Below, in pieces: positions 16,331 to 24,509 of a stretch of DNA of 64,000 nucleotides. Position 1 is the first letter of the stretch. Every line of letters starts with the position of its first letter. A model generated the notes under the pieces. The model was not told where the DNA came from. It did no database searches and was given only the letters and a program-made list of their open reading frames with translations. The position numbers and the translations under genes were made by a program. Source of the DNA: Pseudomonadota bacterium (GTDB lineage Bacteria; Desulfobacterota; Desulfobacteria; Desulfobacterales; JAHIVH01); contig JAHIVH010000008.1 of the NCBI GenBank assembly GCA_018816735.1, forward strand, positions 78,938 through 142,937, given 5' to 3'.

Positions 16331-17827
16331 TCAAGGCGAATGGTCTTTTTTATTCAGTATGTAATCATTTCTGCTCGTAAGCGCGTCCTGAAAGTCCTTT
16401 AAGATAACCCAGATAAATCCCAGAGGGAACAACAGCGGAAAAACAACGCTCAGCTTCTGGGTCTGCCATAAAAACCAGACCGGAAGAAGGGTGTAAAGAA
16501 AAATAGGGATATTGATCATCATCGCCCCTGTTGATCTCTCTTTGTAAATCAAAGAAAGGCCGGGAAGTTGCGACCGTCCCAGAACACTGTATTTGGGCGT
16601 CCGATGGAATATTCCGCCTTTTGTCAGCATACCTGAGATGACAGATAAGGAAAGAACCGGTGCCATGCCGATTGACAGCACCGGAATGAGCGGCAGAACC
16701 CATTTTGAAGACGCTTCAAATGTCACTGCATAAATGAAAAAATAGAGCAGCACCGCTCCGCTGGAAAACAGGAACAACAAGAGCTCTACCTGCAATAAAT
16801 TCGCCGAGACAACGGTTTCATTGATTTGAACCGCCGGATACAGGGTTAAGGTCAGCACCATACAAAGCAGCCAGCCTGTATTTGAAAGAAGATGGGCAAA
16901 AGCCTCCAGCTTGGCCAAAGGTGTCATGATTTTTGATGCAAAAATAAGAGGCAGAAGCTTTCTTGCGGTCTGAATGGAGCCTTTTGTCCAGCGCTTCTGT
17001 TGCGTTCTGAAGGCGGCCATGGTCGTGGGCAGTTCAGACGGCACGGCATAGTCGTCCAGATAGACAAATCGCCATCCCTTTAGCTGGGCACGGTAACTGA
17101 TATCAAGATCTTCGGTGACGGTGTCTGCTTGAAAGCCCCCAGCATCAACAATGACCGCTTTCCGCCAGATCCCAGCTGTGCCGTTGAAATTGAAACACAA
17201 ACCATATTGGTGGCGCACATGATGTTCAATCCTGAAGTGAGCCGAAAGGAGCACACCCTGAATCCGGGTCAGCCAGGAGTGTTCTTCGTTAAGAAAGGCC
17301 CAACGGCACTGAACCATACCGATCTTTGCATCGGTGAAGCAGGAAACGGTCCGACGGAGAAAATCCTTGCCCGGCACAAAATCCGCATCAAACACGGCGA
17401 TAAACTCCCCTTTCGCAGAAGCCATGCCAAAAGCCAGGGCGCCGGCCTTGAAGCCGTTCCGGTCTTTACGCCGGATCGCCTTGATGTCCACCCCCCGGCC
17501 TTGCCAGTATAGGACCCGTTCATCAACCAACGCCCGGGTTTCGTCTGATGAATCATCCAAAACCTGAATCTCCAGGCAATCCTTTGGCCAATCCAGATTT
17601 GATGCGGCGTCGATCAGCCGTTTCACCACAAACCGTTCGTTATAAAGGGGCAATTGAATGGTTACACGGGGGTCTTTATCCATTTCCGGCAAAAAAAATC
17701 CATTGGAAGAATCCTGGCGGATCTTTTTCCAGAGAATCAAAAGCCAGATCCGGTGCATGCCGTATAGTACCAGCCCCAAAAGCGCCGCCATGTGAATCAG
17801 CCATAGCATATTACCGTATGAAATCAT
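16331..17827 (-). CDS. processive family 2 glycosyltransferase, cellulose/mannan-synthase-like
   Basis: 498 residues. An N-terminal membrane helix (about 8-33) is followed by a cytosolic GT-A domain with the four processive-synthase motifs: DDSSDE (91-96), DAD (147-149), TED (238-240) and QQKRW (276-280). About four C-terminal membrane helices follow. The length matches CslA-like glucomannan synthases more than full cellulose synthases, and no PilZ domain is present. No bcs, alg or pga partners are found, so the product is unknown. The ribosome binding site is weak. The PAP2 genes downstream on the same strand make an envelope or glycolipid role plausible. Confidence 0.87.
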   Translation of the reverse strand: MISYGNMLWLIHMAALLGLVLYGMHRIWLLILWKKIRQDSSNGFFLPEMDKDPRVTIQLPLYNERFVVKRLIDAASNLDWPKDCLEIQVLDDSSDETRALVDERVLYWQGRGVDIKAIRRKDRNGFKAGALAFGMASAKGEFIAVFDADFVPGKDFLRRTVSCFTDAKIGMVQCRWAFLNEEHSWLTRIQGVLLSAHFRIEHHVRHQYGLCFNFNGTAGIWRKAVIVDAGGFQADTVTEDLDISYRAQLKGWRFVYLDDYAVPSELPTTMAAFRTQQKRWTKGSIQTARKLLPLIFASKIMTPLAKLEAFAHLLSNTGWLLCMVLTLTLYPAVQINETVVSANLLQVELLLFLFSSGAVLLYFFIYAVTFEASSKWVLPLIPVLSIGMAPVLSLSVISGMLTKGGIFHRTPKYSVLGRSQLPGLSLIYKERSTGAMMINIPIFLYTLLPVWFLWQTQKLSVVFPLLFPLGFIWVILKDFQDALTSRNDYILNKKDHSP

Positions 17828-17942
17828 GTATCTATCTGCTCGTTTTCACGTCTTCTCAATTCAATTTCAGCCATGACAAGCGACTTATCACCGCATGGCG
17901 GGATCGATGGAAACCGGTTTAAACTGAATCCCCGTTAGAGGT

Positions 17943-17963
17943 CAAATCGATATATCCGATTTG
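17943..17963. promoter_or_regulatory. inverted repeat between divergent GT2 and beta-barrel genes
   Basis: CAAATCG (17943-17949) and CGATTTG (17957-17963) form a perfect 7-bp dyad with a 7-bp spacer in the 276-bp intergenic region. This is operator-like. It could serve either divergent gene, and no regulator is assigned. Confidence 0.35.
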
Positions 17964-18103
17964 TGTTCCTTGTCGTATCAATATTATCAATTTGATTTAA
18001 TGAAAGCCTCAATCTAAATTCCTTTTTCCCTGCTGACCGGTTGCGGATGGTGCCGGCACGGACAGGATAAAAATCCATATACCCCGTTTTTAGGAATATT
18101 TAA

Positions 18104-18952
18104 ATGAAAACAAATGTATTGAACAGTCTGCCCCGCATCTTTATCATTGGCATGCTGTTTTTTATTACGCCAAATTCATGTTTGGCCGGTGCCTGGACGC
18201 GAAAATCCGGTGAGACCTATCTTCAGTTTACGCTAAACACCTATTGCGCAGATGCCCATTTTGACGAGGACGGCAATCGCCGGGATTTTTCGTCAGACGG
18301 TCATTTTACGGACGTCAATGCAAATACGTACATGGAATACGGGCTGTCAGACCGCTTGACAGTCCTGACAAGCCTGTCTTACAAATACCTTCAGTATGAA
18401 GATGAAGCCATCGAAACCAAAACCTACGGCTTTCCGGACATCGATCTGGGAACGAAATACAAACTTTCTGATACGAAGATGGGTATCTTCTCCATACAGG
18501 GAATGGTTAAAATTCCTGAAACCTATGATGAGGACGACACATTACCCTTGGGTAACGGGCAATATGACCTTGAGGTGAGACTGCTTTACGGGATATCCCT
18601 GTACCCTAAAATCCCCGGATATGTCAATCTGGAGGCCGGATATCGCTGGCGGCTTGACACACCTTCAGATGAATGTCGATATCTCGCTGAATTCGGCCTT
18701 GATTTTTCACCAAGAATTTACGGCCGCCTGAAAATAGACGGCATATTGAGCATGGAAAACAGTGACCGTTCATCGGATAACGGAAACACGCCCAATGTCA
18801 AAAACGAATCCGACCTGGGCAAACTCGATCTGGCTATCGGATATAAATTGCCGGCCGGTTACGCTATAGAACTGGGAGTTCGGCCGGAGATATATGGAAA
18901 GAATACGTCTGCCGGGACAAATGTGTCATTGGCCATAGCGTTTAAACGGTAA
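18104..18952 (+). CDS. outer-membrane beta-barrel protein (phenol-degradation/transporter-like)
   Basis: 282 residues starting with a signal peptide (FIIGMLFFITPNSCLA-GAW). The mature part starts GAWTRKSGETYLQFTLNTY, then alternating strands such as MEYGLSDRLTVLTSLSYKYL, DLGTKYKL, YVNLEAGYRWRL and DLAIGYKLPAGYAIELGVRPEIYG, ending in a final strand LAIAFKR. This resembles the transporter/meta-pathway phenol-degradation-like outer-membrane proteins. TAGGAATATTT precedes the ATG. Its last 27 bp overlap the end of the convergent mannosyltransferase-like gene. The transported compound is unknown. Confidence 0.78.
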   Translation: MKTNVLNSLPRIFIIGMLFFITPNSCLAGAWTRKSGETYLQFTLNTYCADAHFDEDGNRRDFSSDGHFTDVNANTYMEYGLSDRLTVLTSLSYKYLQYEDEAIETKTYGFPDIDLGTKYKLSDTKMGIFSIQGMVKIPETYDEDDTLPLGNGQYDLEVRLLYGISLYPKIPGYVNLEAGYRWRLDTPSDECRYLAEFGLDFSPRIYGRLKIDGILSMENSDRSSDNGNTPNVKNESDLGKLDLAIGYKLPAGYAIELGVRPEIYGKNTSAGTNVSLAIAFKR

Positions 18953-20341
18953 TATCGGTTTTAATCTGAAGATCAGGTGCTTGACGAAAAATGCAGAAAA
19001 AGGCCCCAGCCAGATCAGGACCGTCGAGAGCGCATTTTCCGACCACTCTCCTGTCAAGGCATAGGGAATCAATACAGCATAGGCCAGAAGAACGGACCAG
19101 GACAAGATGGCACCGGTCAGCCCCGGGACAAAAGGAAGGACAGATATCAGATAAAGGGCATACCAGGGGTGAAGCGTGGGCGTAAAAAACAAAAAGGCCA
19201 GATTGATCAGGTAGAGGGAGTAGAAGGAGAAATTTGTTACCTCCGCCGAGCTTCTGCCGAAAAAGCTACCAGGTGTCCGAAGCCATATAACGGAGAGAGC
19301 AGCCAGGAACAGCGTACCCAATATCGTTCTGGACAGATCACCGGAAAGATGAAGGTGTGTAAGCGAGACGTAAGAAAGACCGGAAAACGCCCAGTGACGG
19401 GTGTAAAGAAAAAGGGTTTCAGCCATATGGGTCAGGTGGCCAAAAAACGGCAGACACAACAAAAGCCCGCCTGACAGCACACCCGCAAGGAACAGGTGTC
19501 GGTATTGCCGGGAAACAGACTTGAGGAGTATGGGAAAAAACAAAACAGGAAACAGCTTTATCAGACAGGACCAGGCATAAAACAAACCGGACAGGATAAC
19601 CGGTAAATTCTTTTTCATTCTGTCAGGAAAAGACGAAGAACTGATGGTATTGAAGGCGATTGATAACGAAAGAAAGAAGAAGAAAATACCTGCGGCATCG
19701 ATATGGCCAGATCCGCTTATCTCCAGAACGGTCAGGGGATGCCAGGCGTATAGGATGCTTCTTGAAGTCTTCAGGTCAAATTGCTTCAGGAGACGAATGA
19801 TCATGACGCAGGACAGAAGATCCATGAGGGAAAGAAGCCCTTTCAACACCCAGGTCTGATGGCCCAACAAGGCGGCCATTAAAAAAACCACCTGGGCACC
19901 GGGCGGGTAAATGGTGACCAGATCAGGATGGTTGACCAAGGGAAGGATTTCCGCTGCCACTTGACTTTGGGGCAATACATGGGCAGGTGCCAGTTGATAG
20001 GGATTGTTTCCGAAAACCATTTGCAGGCCGTCCCAGATATACCGGTAAATGTCGTCTGAGAGTTCAGGCGGCCTAAAAACAAACATGACCCGGATGATGG
20101 CGGCAACACCCAAAATCAGCCAGGGAGATAAACTGCAGGTGTTTCGATCTTCGTTATATTGAATCACAGCAAGAAGAATCCAGATGGCCGCTGAAATGAA
20201 AATCAGAAGGGGTACGGAAAACCGCAGGTTTGATTGCGCGGCCAGCATGGCATACAGACAAATGATAAAAAAGGGGATTCCATATATGATAAACCGATTT
20301 CGTGTATCAATGATGTCAGCATTTTTTGTTTTTATCATCAT
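18926..20341 (-). CDS. GT-C-type polyprenyl-phosphate-dependent mannosyltransferase-like membrane protein
   Basis: 471 residues with about 11-12 membrane helices. The segment ELSDDIYRYIWDGLQMVFGNNPYQLAP just after the second or third helix carries the acidic catalytic loop of GT87/MptB-like mannosyltransferases, and YPPGAQVVF and WHPLTVLEISGSGHIDA are typical of that group. Such enzymes use a polyprenyl-phosphate sugar on the periplasmic side. GGAAG lies directly before the paired ATGs at 20341/20338. The first 56 bp overlap the 5' end of the divergent rhodanese gene, and the 3' end overlaps the beta-barrel gene. Specific sugar and acceptor are not known. Confidence 0.8.
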   Translation of the reverse strand: MMIKTKNADIIDTRNRFIIYGIPFFIICLYAMLAAQSNLRFSVPLLIFISAAIWILLAVIQYNEDRNTCSLSPWLILGVAAIIRVMFVFRPPELSDDIYRYIWDGLQMVFGNNPYQLAPAHVLPQSQVAAEILPLVNHPDLVTIYPPGAQVVFLMAALLGHQTWVLKGLLSLMDLLSCVMIIRLLKQFDLKTSRSILYAWHPLTVLEISGSGHIDAAGIFFFFLSLSIAFNTISSSSFPDRMKKNLPVILSGLFYAWSCLIKLFPVLFFPILLKSVSRQYRHLFLAGVLSGGLLLCLPFFGHLTHMAETLFLYTRHWAFSGLSYVSLTHLHLSGDLSRTILGTLFLAALSVIWLRTPGSFFGRSSAEVTNFSFYSLYLINLAFLFFTPTLHPWYALYLISVLPFVPGLTGAILSWSVLLAYAVLIPYALTGEWSENALSTVLIWLGPFSAFFVKHLIFRLKPILPFKRYGQ

Positions 20342-21152
20342 TCTTCCAGGATCATGTTGGGGCCTTGAAAACGTTCATACCATGGATATTGGCCTTATCC
20401 AGCCGGAAAAGGTGCATGCCGAAACCGGCACCTGGACCATTCTGGACGCAAGGCCGGTTTCCATATGGGAAAAAAATCATATCCCCGGGGCCATTTCCTT
20501 TTCCTGGGAGTCTTATACCCGAACCGATGATAAAAAGATAGCCTATCGTGTGTTTCAGCCTGAGGAGATAGCCGGTATCCTGGGAAAGCGGGGAATCGAT
20601 GAACAAACAAAGATAGCGGTTTACGGCGATACGGATACAAGCTGGGGTGGAGAGGCTTGGGTCGTATGGCTGCTTTCCTGGTTAGGACATACTGGCCCTG
20701 TCCGGCTGATAGAAGGAGGGATAGACGCATGGGAAAAGGCCGGATTTCCATTAACTTCTGAATCGGTGACCGGAACCCTCCTGCCAAAGACCTATCACGT
20801 GGCATTGAGATACCAATTGAATATATCTGCAGAAGCACTTGAACGAATGAAAAAGGATGTCTTTATCGTGGATACACGATCCTTCATGGAATGGATTACA
20901 GGTGACCGGGTGCCCGGAGCCGTTCATATCAACTGGGAGGAATTTTATACTGGCCCTCTCAAGACGCCCCTTGACGCAAATGCCCTTTCCCGGCTGCTTG
21001 AAAAAAACGGAATTTCATTTGACAAACCCGTCGTTTACTACTGCACCGGTGGCATCCGGTCTTCCTTTGCCTGGCTGACGCACCAGTTGGCGGGTAAAGG
21101 CTCACCTGTCAATTTCGAAGGCGGCACAGAGGAATGGAAACGACGAAAATAA
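20286..21152 (+). CDS. exported two-domain rhodanese (thiosulfate sulfurtransferase-like)
   Basis: 288 residues from an ATG with AGGGGA 8 bp upstream. A signal sequence (MSAFFVFIIILPGSCWG) directs export. Domain 1 has ILDARPVSIWEKNHIPGAI but carries Asp (VYGDTDTSWGG) where the catalytic Cys should be. Domain 2 has VDTRSFMEWITGDRVPGAVHI and the active loop YYCTGGIRSS. This inactive-then-active order is that of two-domain sulfurtransferases, which move sulfane sulfur from thiosulfate or mercaptopyruvate. A longer frame back to 20184 is open but lies deeper inside the divergent gene. The six-domain rhodanese gene starts 32 bp downstream, in an apparent operon. Confidence 0.88.
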   Translation: MINRFRVSMMSAFFVFIIILPGSCWGLENVHTMDIGLIQPEKVHAETGTWTILDARPVSIWEKNHIPGAISFSWESYTRTDDKKIAYRVFQPEEIAGILGKRGIDEQTKIAVYGDTDTSWGGEAWVVWLLSWLGHTGPVRLIEGGIDAWEKAGFPLTSESVTGTLLPKTYHVALRYQLNISAEALERMKKDVFIVDTRSFMEWITGDRVPGAVHINWEEFYTGPLKTPLDANALSRLLEKNGISFDKPVVYYCTGGIRSSFAWLTHQLAGKGSPVNFEGGTEEWKRRK

Positions 21153-21184
21153 AAAAATTAGGACAGACAAAGGAGAACGTAAAG

Positions 21185-24109
21185 ATGAAAAAAAAGTATC
21201 GTTTTATTGCCAGGCTTATACTTCCTGGCCTGGTCATGGCTATGCTATGGGGTTGCGGCAGTTCCACCGACAAGAAAAAAACGAATAGTGATGAGGGAAC
21301 ACCGAACAGCATACTGAGCGGAGATCTTTCCCTGTTTCCAAATGCTGATCTTTTGGCATCGACAGATGATCTGTTGGATTATATCGATGCTGAAACCAAA
21401 TCGGAAGAACGGATCATCATCGATACACGCTCCGCAGATGCTTATGCAGCTGGCCATATTCCGGGTGCCATTCATATGGAATGGGGAGCATTCGCTGTCT
21501 GGAATGACCCGCCGGAGAAAGCCATCCTCAAACCGGTTGCCGATCTGGAAGAACAACTGGGGGAACTGGGACTCACCCGGACATCAAAAATGATTCTCTA
21601 TGACGATACGCTGACATCCTGGGGATCAGCCGGTCGTATCTTCTGGATGCTTGAATATCTGGGCTGTGTGAATGTTCAGATTTTAAACGGTGGCTGGGAT
21701 AAATGGAAAGCAGACAGCCTTGCAACCGAAAAAACCACAACTACGCTTGCGCCTTCCGCATTCAGCGCTGATCTGACCCTTTTTCCGGATATCAACGTGG
21801 ACAAGGATTATATTTTAAGTCGTCTCGATGATACCGACTTTGCCCTCGTCGACACCCGAACCGACGAAGAATACATGGGCTGGACACGTTACGAAGAGGC
21901 CCGTGGCGGTCACATTTCCGGTGCCGTGCAACTGCCTTACAAAGACTATTACAACACGGACAACAGCATTTTAGGCTATGCAGATCTCAAGGCCCTTTTA
22001 GAGTCCCACGGCATCACGGCAGACAAGGAAATTGTCGCTTACTGCACCGCAGGTGTTCGCTCGGGATTTTTCTATTTCCTGACAAGACTCATGGGATACA
22101 AGCATGTGGCCAATTACGACGGCTCCATATGGGACTGGGCAGCGGCAGATGCATCCACATATCCTATGGATAAGCTTGAAAATTATCAGGCACTCGTCTA
22201 CCCGGAATGGGTGGATGCGCTCATCAAAGGAGAAAATCCGCCGACCTATCCGGGAAAAGGCTATGCCATCCTTTTCACGTCCTGGGCAGCTCGTTACAGT
22301 GAAAACCGGTCAGATTATAAGGGCACGCCTTATGAAGCCGGCCACATCCCTGGTGCGATTTTTCTCGACACATATTCCCTAGAGAACGGACCCAATTCGG
22401 AATATGGCGACGGGTATCAGGCGCCTGAAGAGGGAAATGCCAAACCGGTGTCCGAACTTCAGGACCTATTTGGCAGCCTGGGCATAACCACAGACATGAC
22501 CGTTGTGGTGTATGCCGACGACGACATCTCAATGATGACCGCAGGCCGCATGGCCTGGTCTTTGCTCCTCGCAGGCGTTGACGATGTCCGGATGTTGAAC
22601 GGAAACTATCAGGCCTGGGTGTCTTACGGCGGAGACATCGAAACCAGGCCAAACACCCTGAATGCGGTTTCTTTCGGTGATAGTTCCGGCAATCCCCAAT
22701 ATCTGGCCACGTCCAATGATTTGAATGATGTGATCGACGGGACCAGGACCGATTCGGTCATCGTGGATGATCGCGACTGGTCGGAATTCATCGGTGATTC
22801 AAATTCATACTACCCCTACTTCCATGCATTGGGGCGTATTGCCACGGCCCGATGGATCGGAGACTGGGTTGACATTGTCCGGACAGACGCCCAGACCCTG
22901 AAACCCTTTTCTGAAGTTGAAAAAACCTGGATCGATTCGGGATTCACATCAGAAAAGACAATGTATTTCTATTGCGGAACAGGCTGGCGCTCCGGTCTGT
23001 ATACCTTCTATGCGTATCTGATGGGATGGCCGGCCGCAAATTATGACGGCGGGTGGTTTGAATGGTCTCATTACAATAATCCCAGTGAAACCGGCCACGC
23101 CGACAAGCTGGCCACAGCAAGCCAAGTCAAAGAAATGATAGACACCAACAACAATGGCAAAGCATACGTCATTGTGGAAACAGGATGGGGTCAACCCGGC
23201 AGTTCATACATCAACGGTCATGTTCCCGGCGCCATATGGGTGAACACGGATGAAATCGAATATGATTGCTTTAATGCGCGAAACGACTGGCCCGTGGATG
23301 CGGGAGATCCGGCATGCTGGGACAGAAGCACCACCGAAGAAGAGGATGCCGCCAAGGGCCTTGGTCCTGATGACACACTCCCCCGGAACTGGTGGAACAT
23401 CTATCCGGACGAATACCTGCTGCCGGCCATCGCGTATATGGGCGTCGATAAAAACACAACCGTTATCGTATACAGCAAAAATGCGTCTGCTGCAGCGAGA
23501 ATTCTCTGGACACTGATGTATGTGGGCGTTGAGGACGTCCATTTTCTGGATGGCGGGAAAAATGCCTGGGCAGCCGCCGGGTATAGTCTGGAAACGACCG
23601 CCAATACCCGAACACCAGTGGCCATTTTCGATCCGGATGATCCGGGTCGTGTAACCGCCATCCACCCCGAATACAAGGTGGATATCCCCTATGTGAGAGG
23701 TGTGGTAAACGGTGTTGAAAAAGATGCCATGCTTGTGGACATCCGTGACTACGAGGAGTACATTGGCGCAAGCAGGCCGTACAGTTATATTCCCACAGAT
23801 GGAAGAATTCCAGGCGCGATCTGGGGCACGGATGATTTTACCAAGGATGACGGCACCCTGATGCCCCCTTCTGAACTTTATCCTTTCTGGAATGGGAAAG
23901 GCATTTCGTCAAACACACACCTGAGTTTTTACTGCGGTACCGCCTGGCGCTCAAGCCTGGCGTGGTTTTATGCGTATTTAATGGGATATCCGGAAATCAG
24001 CAACTTTGACAGTTCCTGGTTCGAATGGAGCATGGGCGAAGGCTCCGCATACAATGGTGATGACCCGGTCTTGAACCCCATTATAGATGACAGCCCCAAC
24101 CTGCCGTAA
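21185..24109 (+). CDS. six-domain rhodanese lipoprotein
   Basis: 974 residues. The N terminus (KKKYRFIARLILPGLVMAM then LWGC) is a lipoprotein signal with lipobox. Six rhodanese-like domains follow in three repeats of an inactive plus an active domain, about 310-320 residues per repeat. Odd domains have Asp or other residues at the loop (LYDDTLTSWGS, VYADDDISMMT, VYSKNASAAAR). Even domains have catalytic Cys at residues 287 (CTAGVRSG), 597 (CGTGWRSG) and 917 (CGTAWRSS). Most rhodaneses have one or two domains, so this triplication is unusual. It should sit in the periplasm or on a membrane and handle sulfane sulfur. AAAGGAG precedes the ATG at 21185, and a longer frame to 21134 lacks such a site. 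A hairpin follows. Confidence 0.9.
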   Translation: MKKKYRFIARLILPGLVMAMLWGCGSSTDKKKTNSDEGTPNSILSGDLSLFPNADLLASTDDLLDYIDAETKSEERIIIDTRSADAYAAGHIPGAIHMEWGAFAVWNDPPEKAILKPVADLEEQLGELGLTRTSKMILYDDTLTSWGSAGRIFWMLEYLGCVNVQILNGGWDKWKADSLATEKTTTTLAPSAFSADLTLFPDINVDKDYILSRLDDTDFALVDTRTDEEYMGWTRYEEARGGHISGAVQLPYKDYYNTDNSILGYADLKALLESHGITADKEIVAYCTAGVRSGFFYFLTRLMGYKHVANYDGSIWDWAAADASTYPMDKLENYQALVYPEWVDALIKGENPPTYPGKGYAILFTSWAARYSENRSDYKGTPYEAGHIPGAIFLDTYSLENGPNSEYGDGYQAPEEGNAKPVSELQDLFGSLGITTDMTVVVYADDDISMMTAGRMAWSLLLAGVDDVRMLNGNYQAWVSYGGDIETRPNTLNAVSFGDSSGNPQYLATSNDLNDVIDGTRTDSVIVDDRDWSEFIGDSNSYYPYFHALGRIATARWIGDWVDIVRTDAQTLKPFSEVEKTWIDSGFTSEKTMYFYCGTGWRSGLYTFYAYLMGWPAANYDGGWFEWSHYNNPSETGHADKLATASQVKEMIDTNNNGKAYVIVETGWGQPGSSYINGHVPGAIWVNTDEIEYDCFNARNDWPVDAGDPACWDRSTTEEEDAAKGLGPDDTLPRNWWNIYPDEYLLPAIAYMGVDKNTTVIVYSKNASAAARILWTLMYVGVEDVHFLDGGKNAWAAAGYSLETTANTRTPVAIFDPDDPGRVTAIHPEYKVDIPYVRGVVNGVEKDAMLVDIRDYEEYIGASRPYSYIPTDGRIPGAIWGTDDFTKDDGTLMPPSELYPFWNGKGISSNTHLSFYCGTAWRSSLAWFYAYLMGYPEISNFDSSWFEWSMGEGSAYNGDDPVLNPIIDDSPNLP

Positions 24110-24141
24110 TCTCCGTTTACCCCCCAAAAACTCCTCCCCCC

Positions 24142-24175
24142 TAAGGCTGCCTGAAAAGGCAGCCTTAATAAAAAT
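24142..24175 (+). terminator. hairpin terminator after the rhodanese operon
   Basis: Perfect 11-bp stem TAAGGCTGCCT (24142-24152) and AGGCAGCCTTA (24157-24167) with a GAAA tetraloop. The downstream tract is A/T-rich rather than a clean T run, so strength is uncertain. Confidence 0.65.
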
Positions 24176-24274
24176 ATTTTATTTGTCTTTTATTCGATGA
24201 TTTCGTAACATATGGACAAATTTAAGGGGACAAACCCTGCTTTTTCCAAACATCAACCCTATGTTGAGACATTT

Positions 24275-24502
24275 ATGACAGAAACATTCACCATCAAAGG
24301 CGACTATATCGAACTCATCAAACTGCTCAAGGCAGCCGGGCTTGCAGATACAGGCGGCATGGCCAAAATGGCGATTGAAGACGGGCTTGTGACAGTTGAC
24401 GGTATAATCGAATATCGAAAAGGCCGGAAGCTGAAAAACGGACAACGTGTTGAATTCAACAACCATATTGTCATCATTACATCACCTGAAGCATCCTTAT
24501 AA
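24275..24502 (+). CDS. S4-domain RNA-binding protein (YbcJ-like)
   Basis: 75 residues forming a single S4 domain: YIELIKLLKAAGLADTGG, AIEDGLVTVDG and YRKGRKLKNGQRVEF. The closest family is YbcJ/YaaA-like small S4 proteins, probably binding rRNA or tRNA. The frame is open back to 24212, but the S4 fold begins just after the ATG at 24275, with a GAG-type site upstream. The M18 peptidase gene follows 7 bp after its stop, so they are likely co-transcribed. Confidence 0.85.
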   Translation: MTETFTIKGDYIELIKLLKAAGLADTGGMAKMAIEDGLVTVDGIIEYRKGRKLKNGQRVEFNNHIVIITSPEASL

Positions 24503-24509
24503 GGGACAT

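Noticed and set aside
20184..20285. N-terminal extension of the two-domain rhodanese
   Set aside because: The ATG at 20286 has a good ribosome binding site and gives a normal signal peptide, while the extension has neither.
23204..23665. Several 60-153-codon antisense frames inside the six-domain rhodanese gene
   Set aside because: They are shadows of a repetitive coding sequence and have no start signals of their own.
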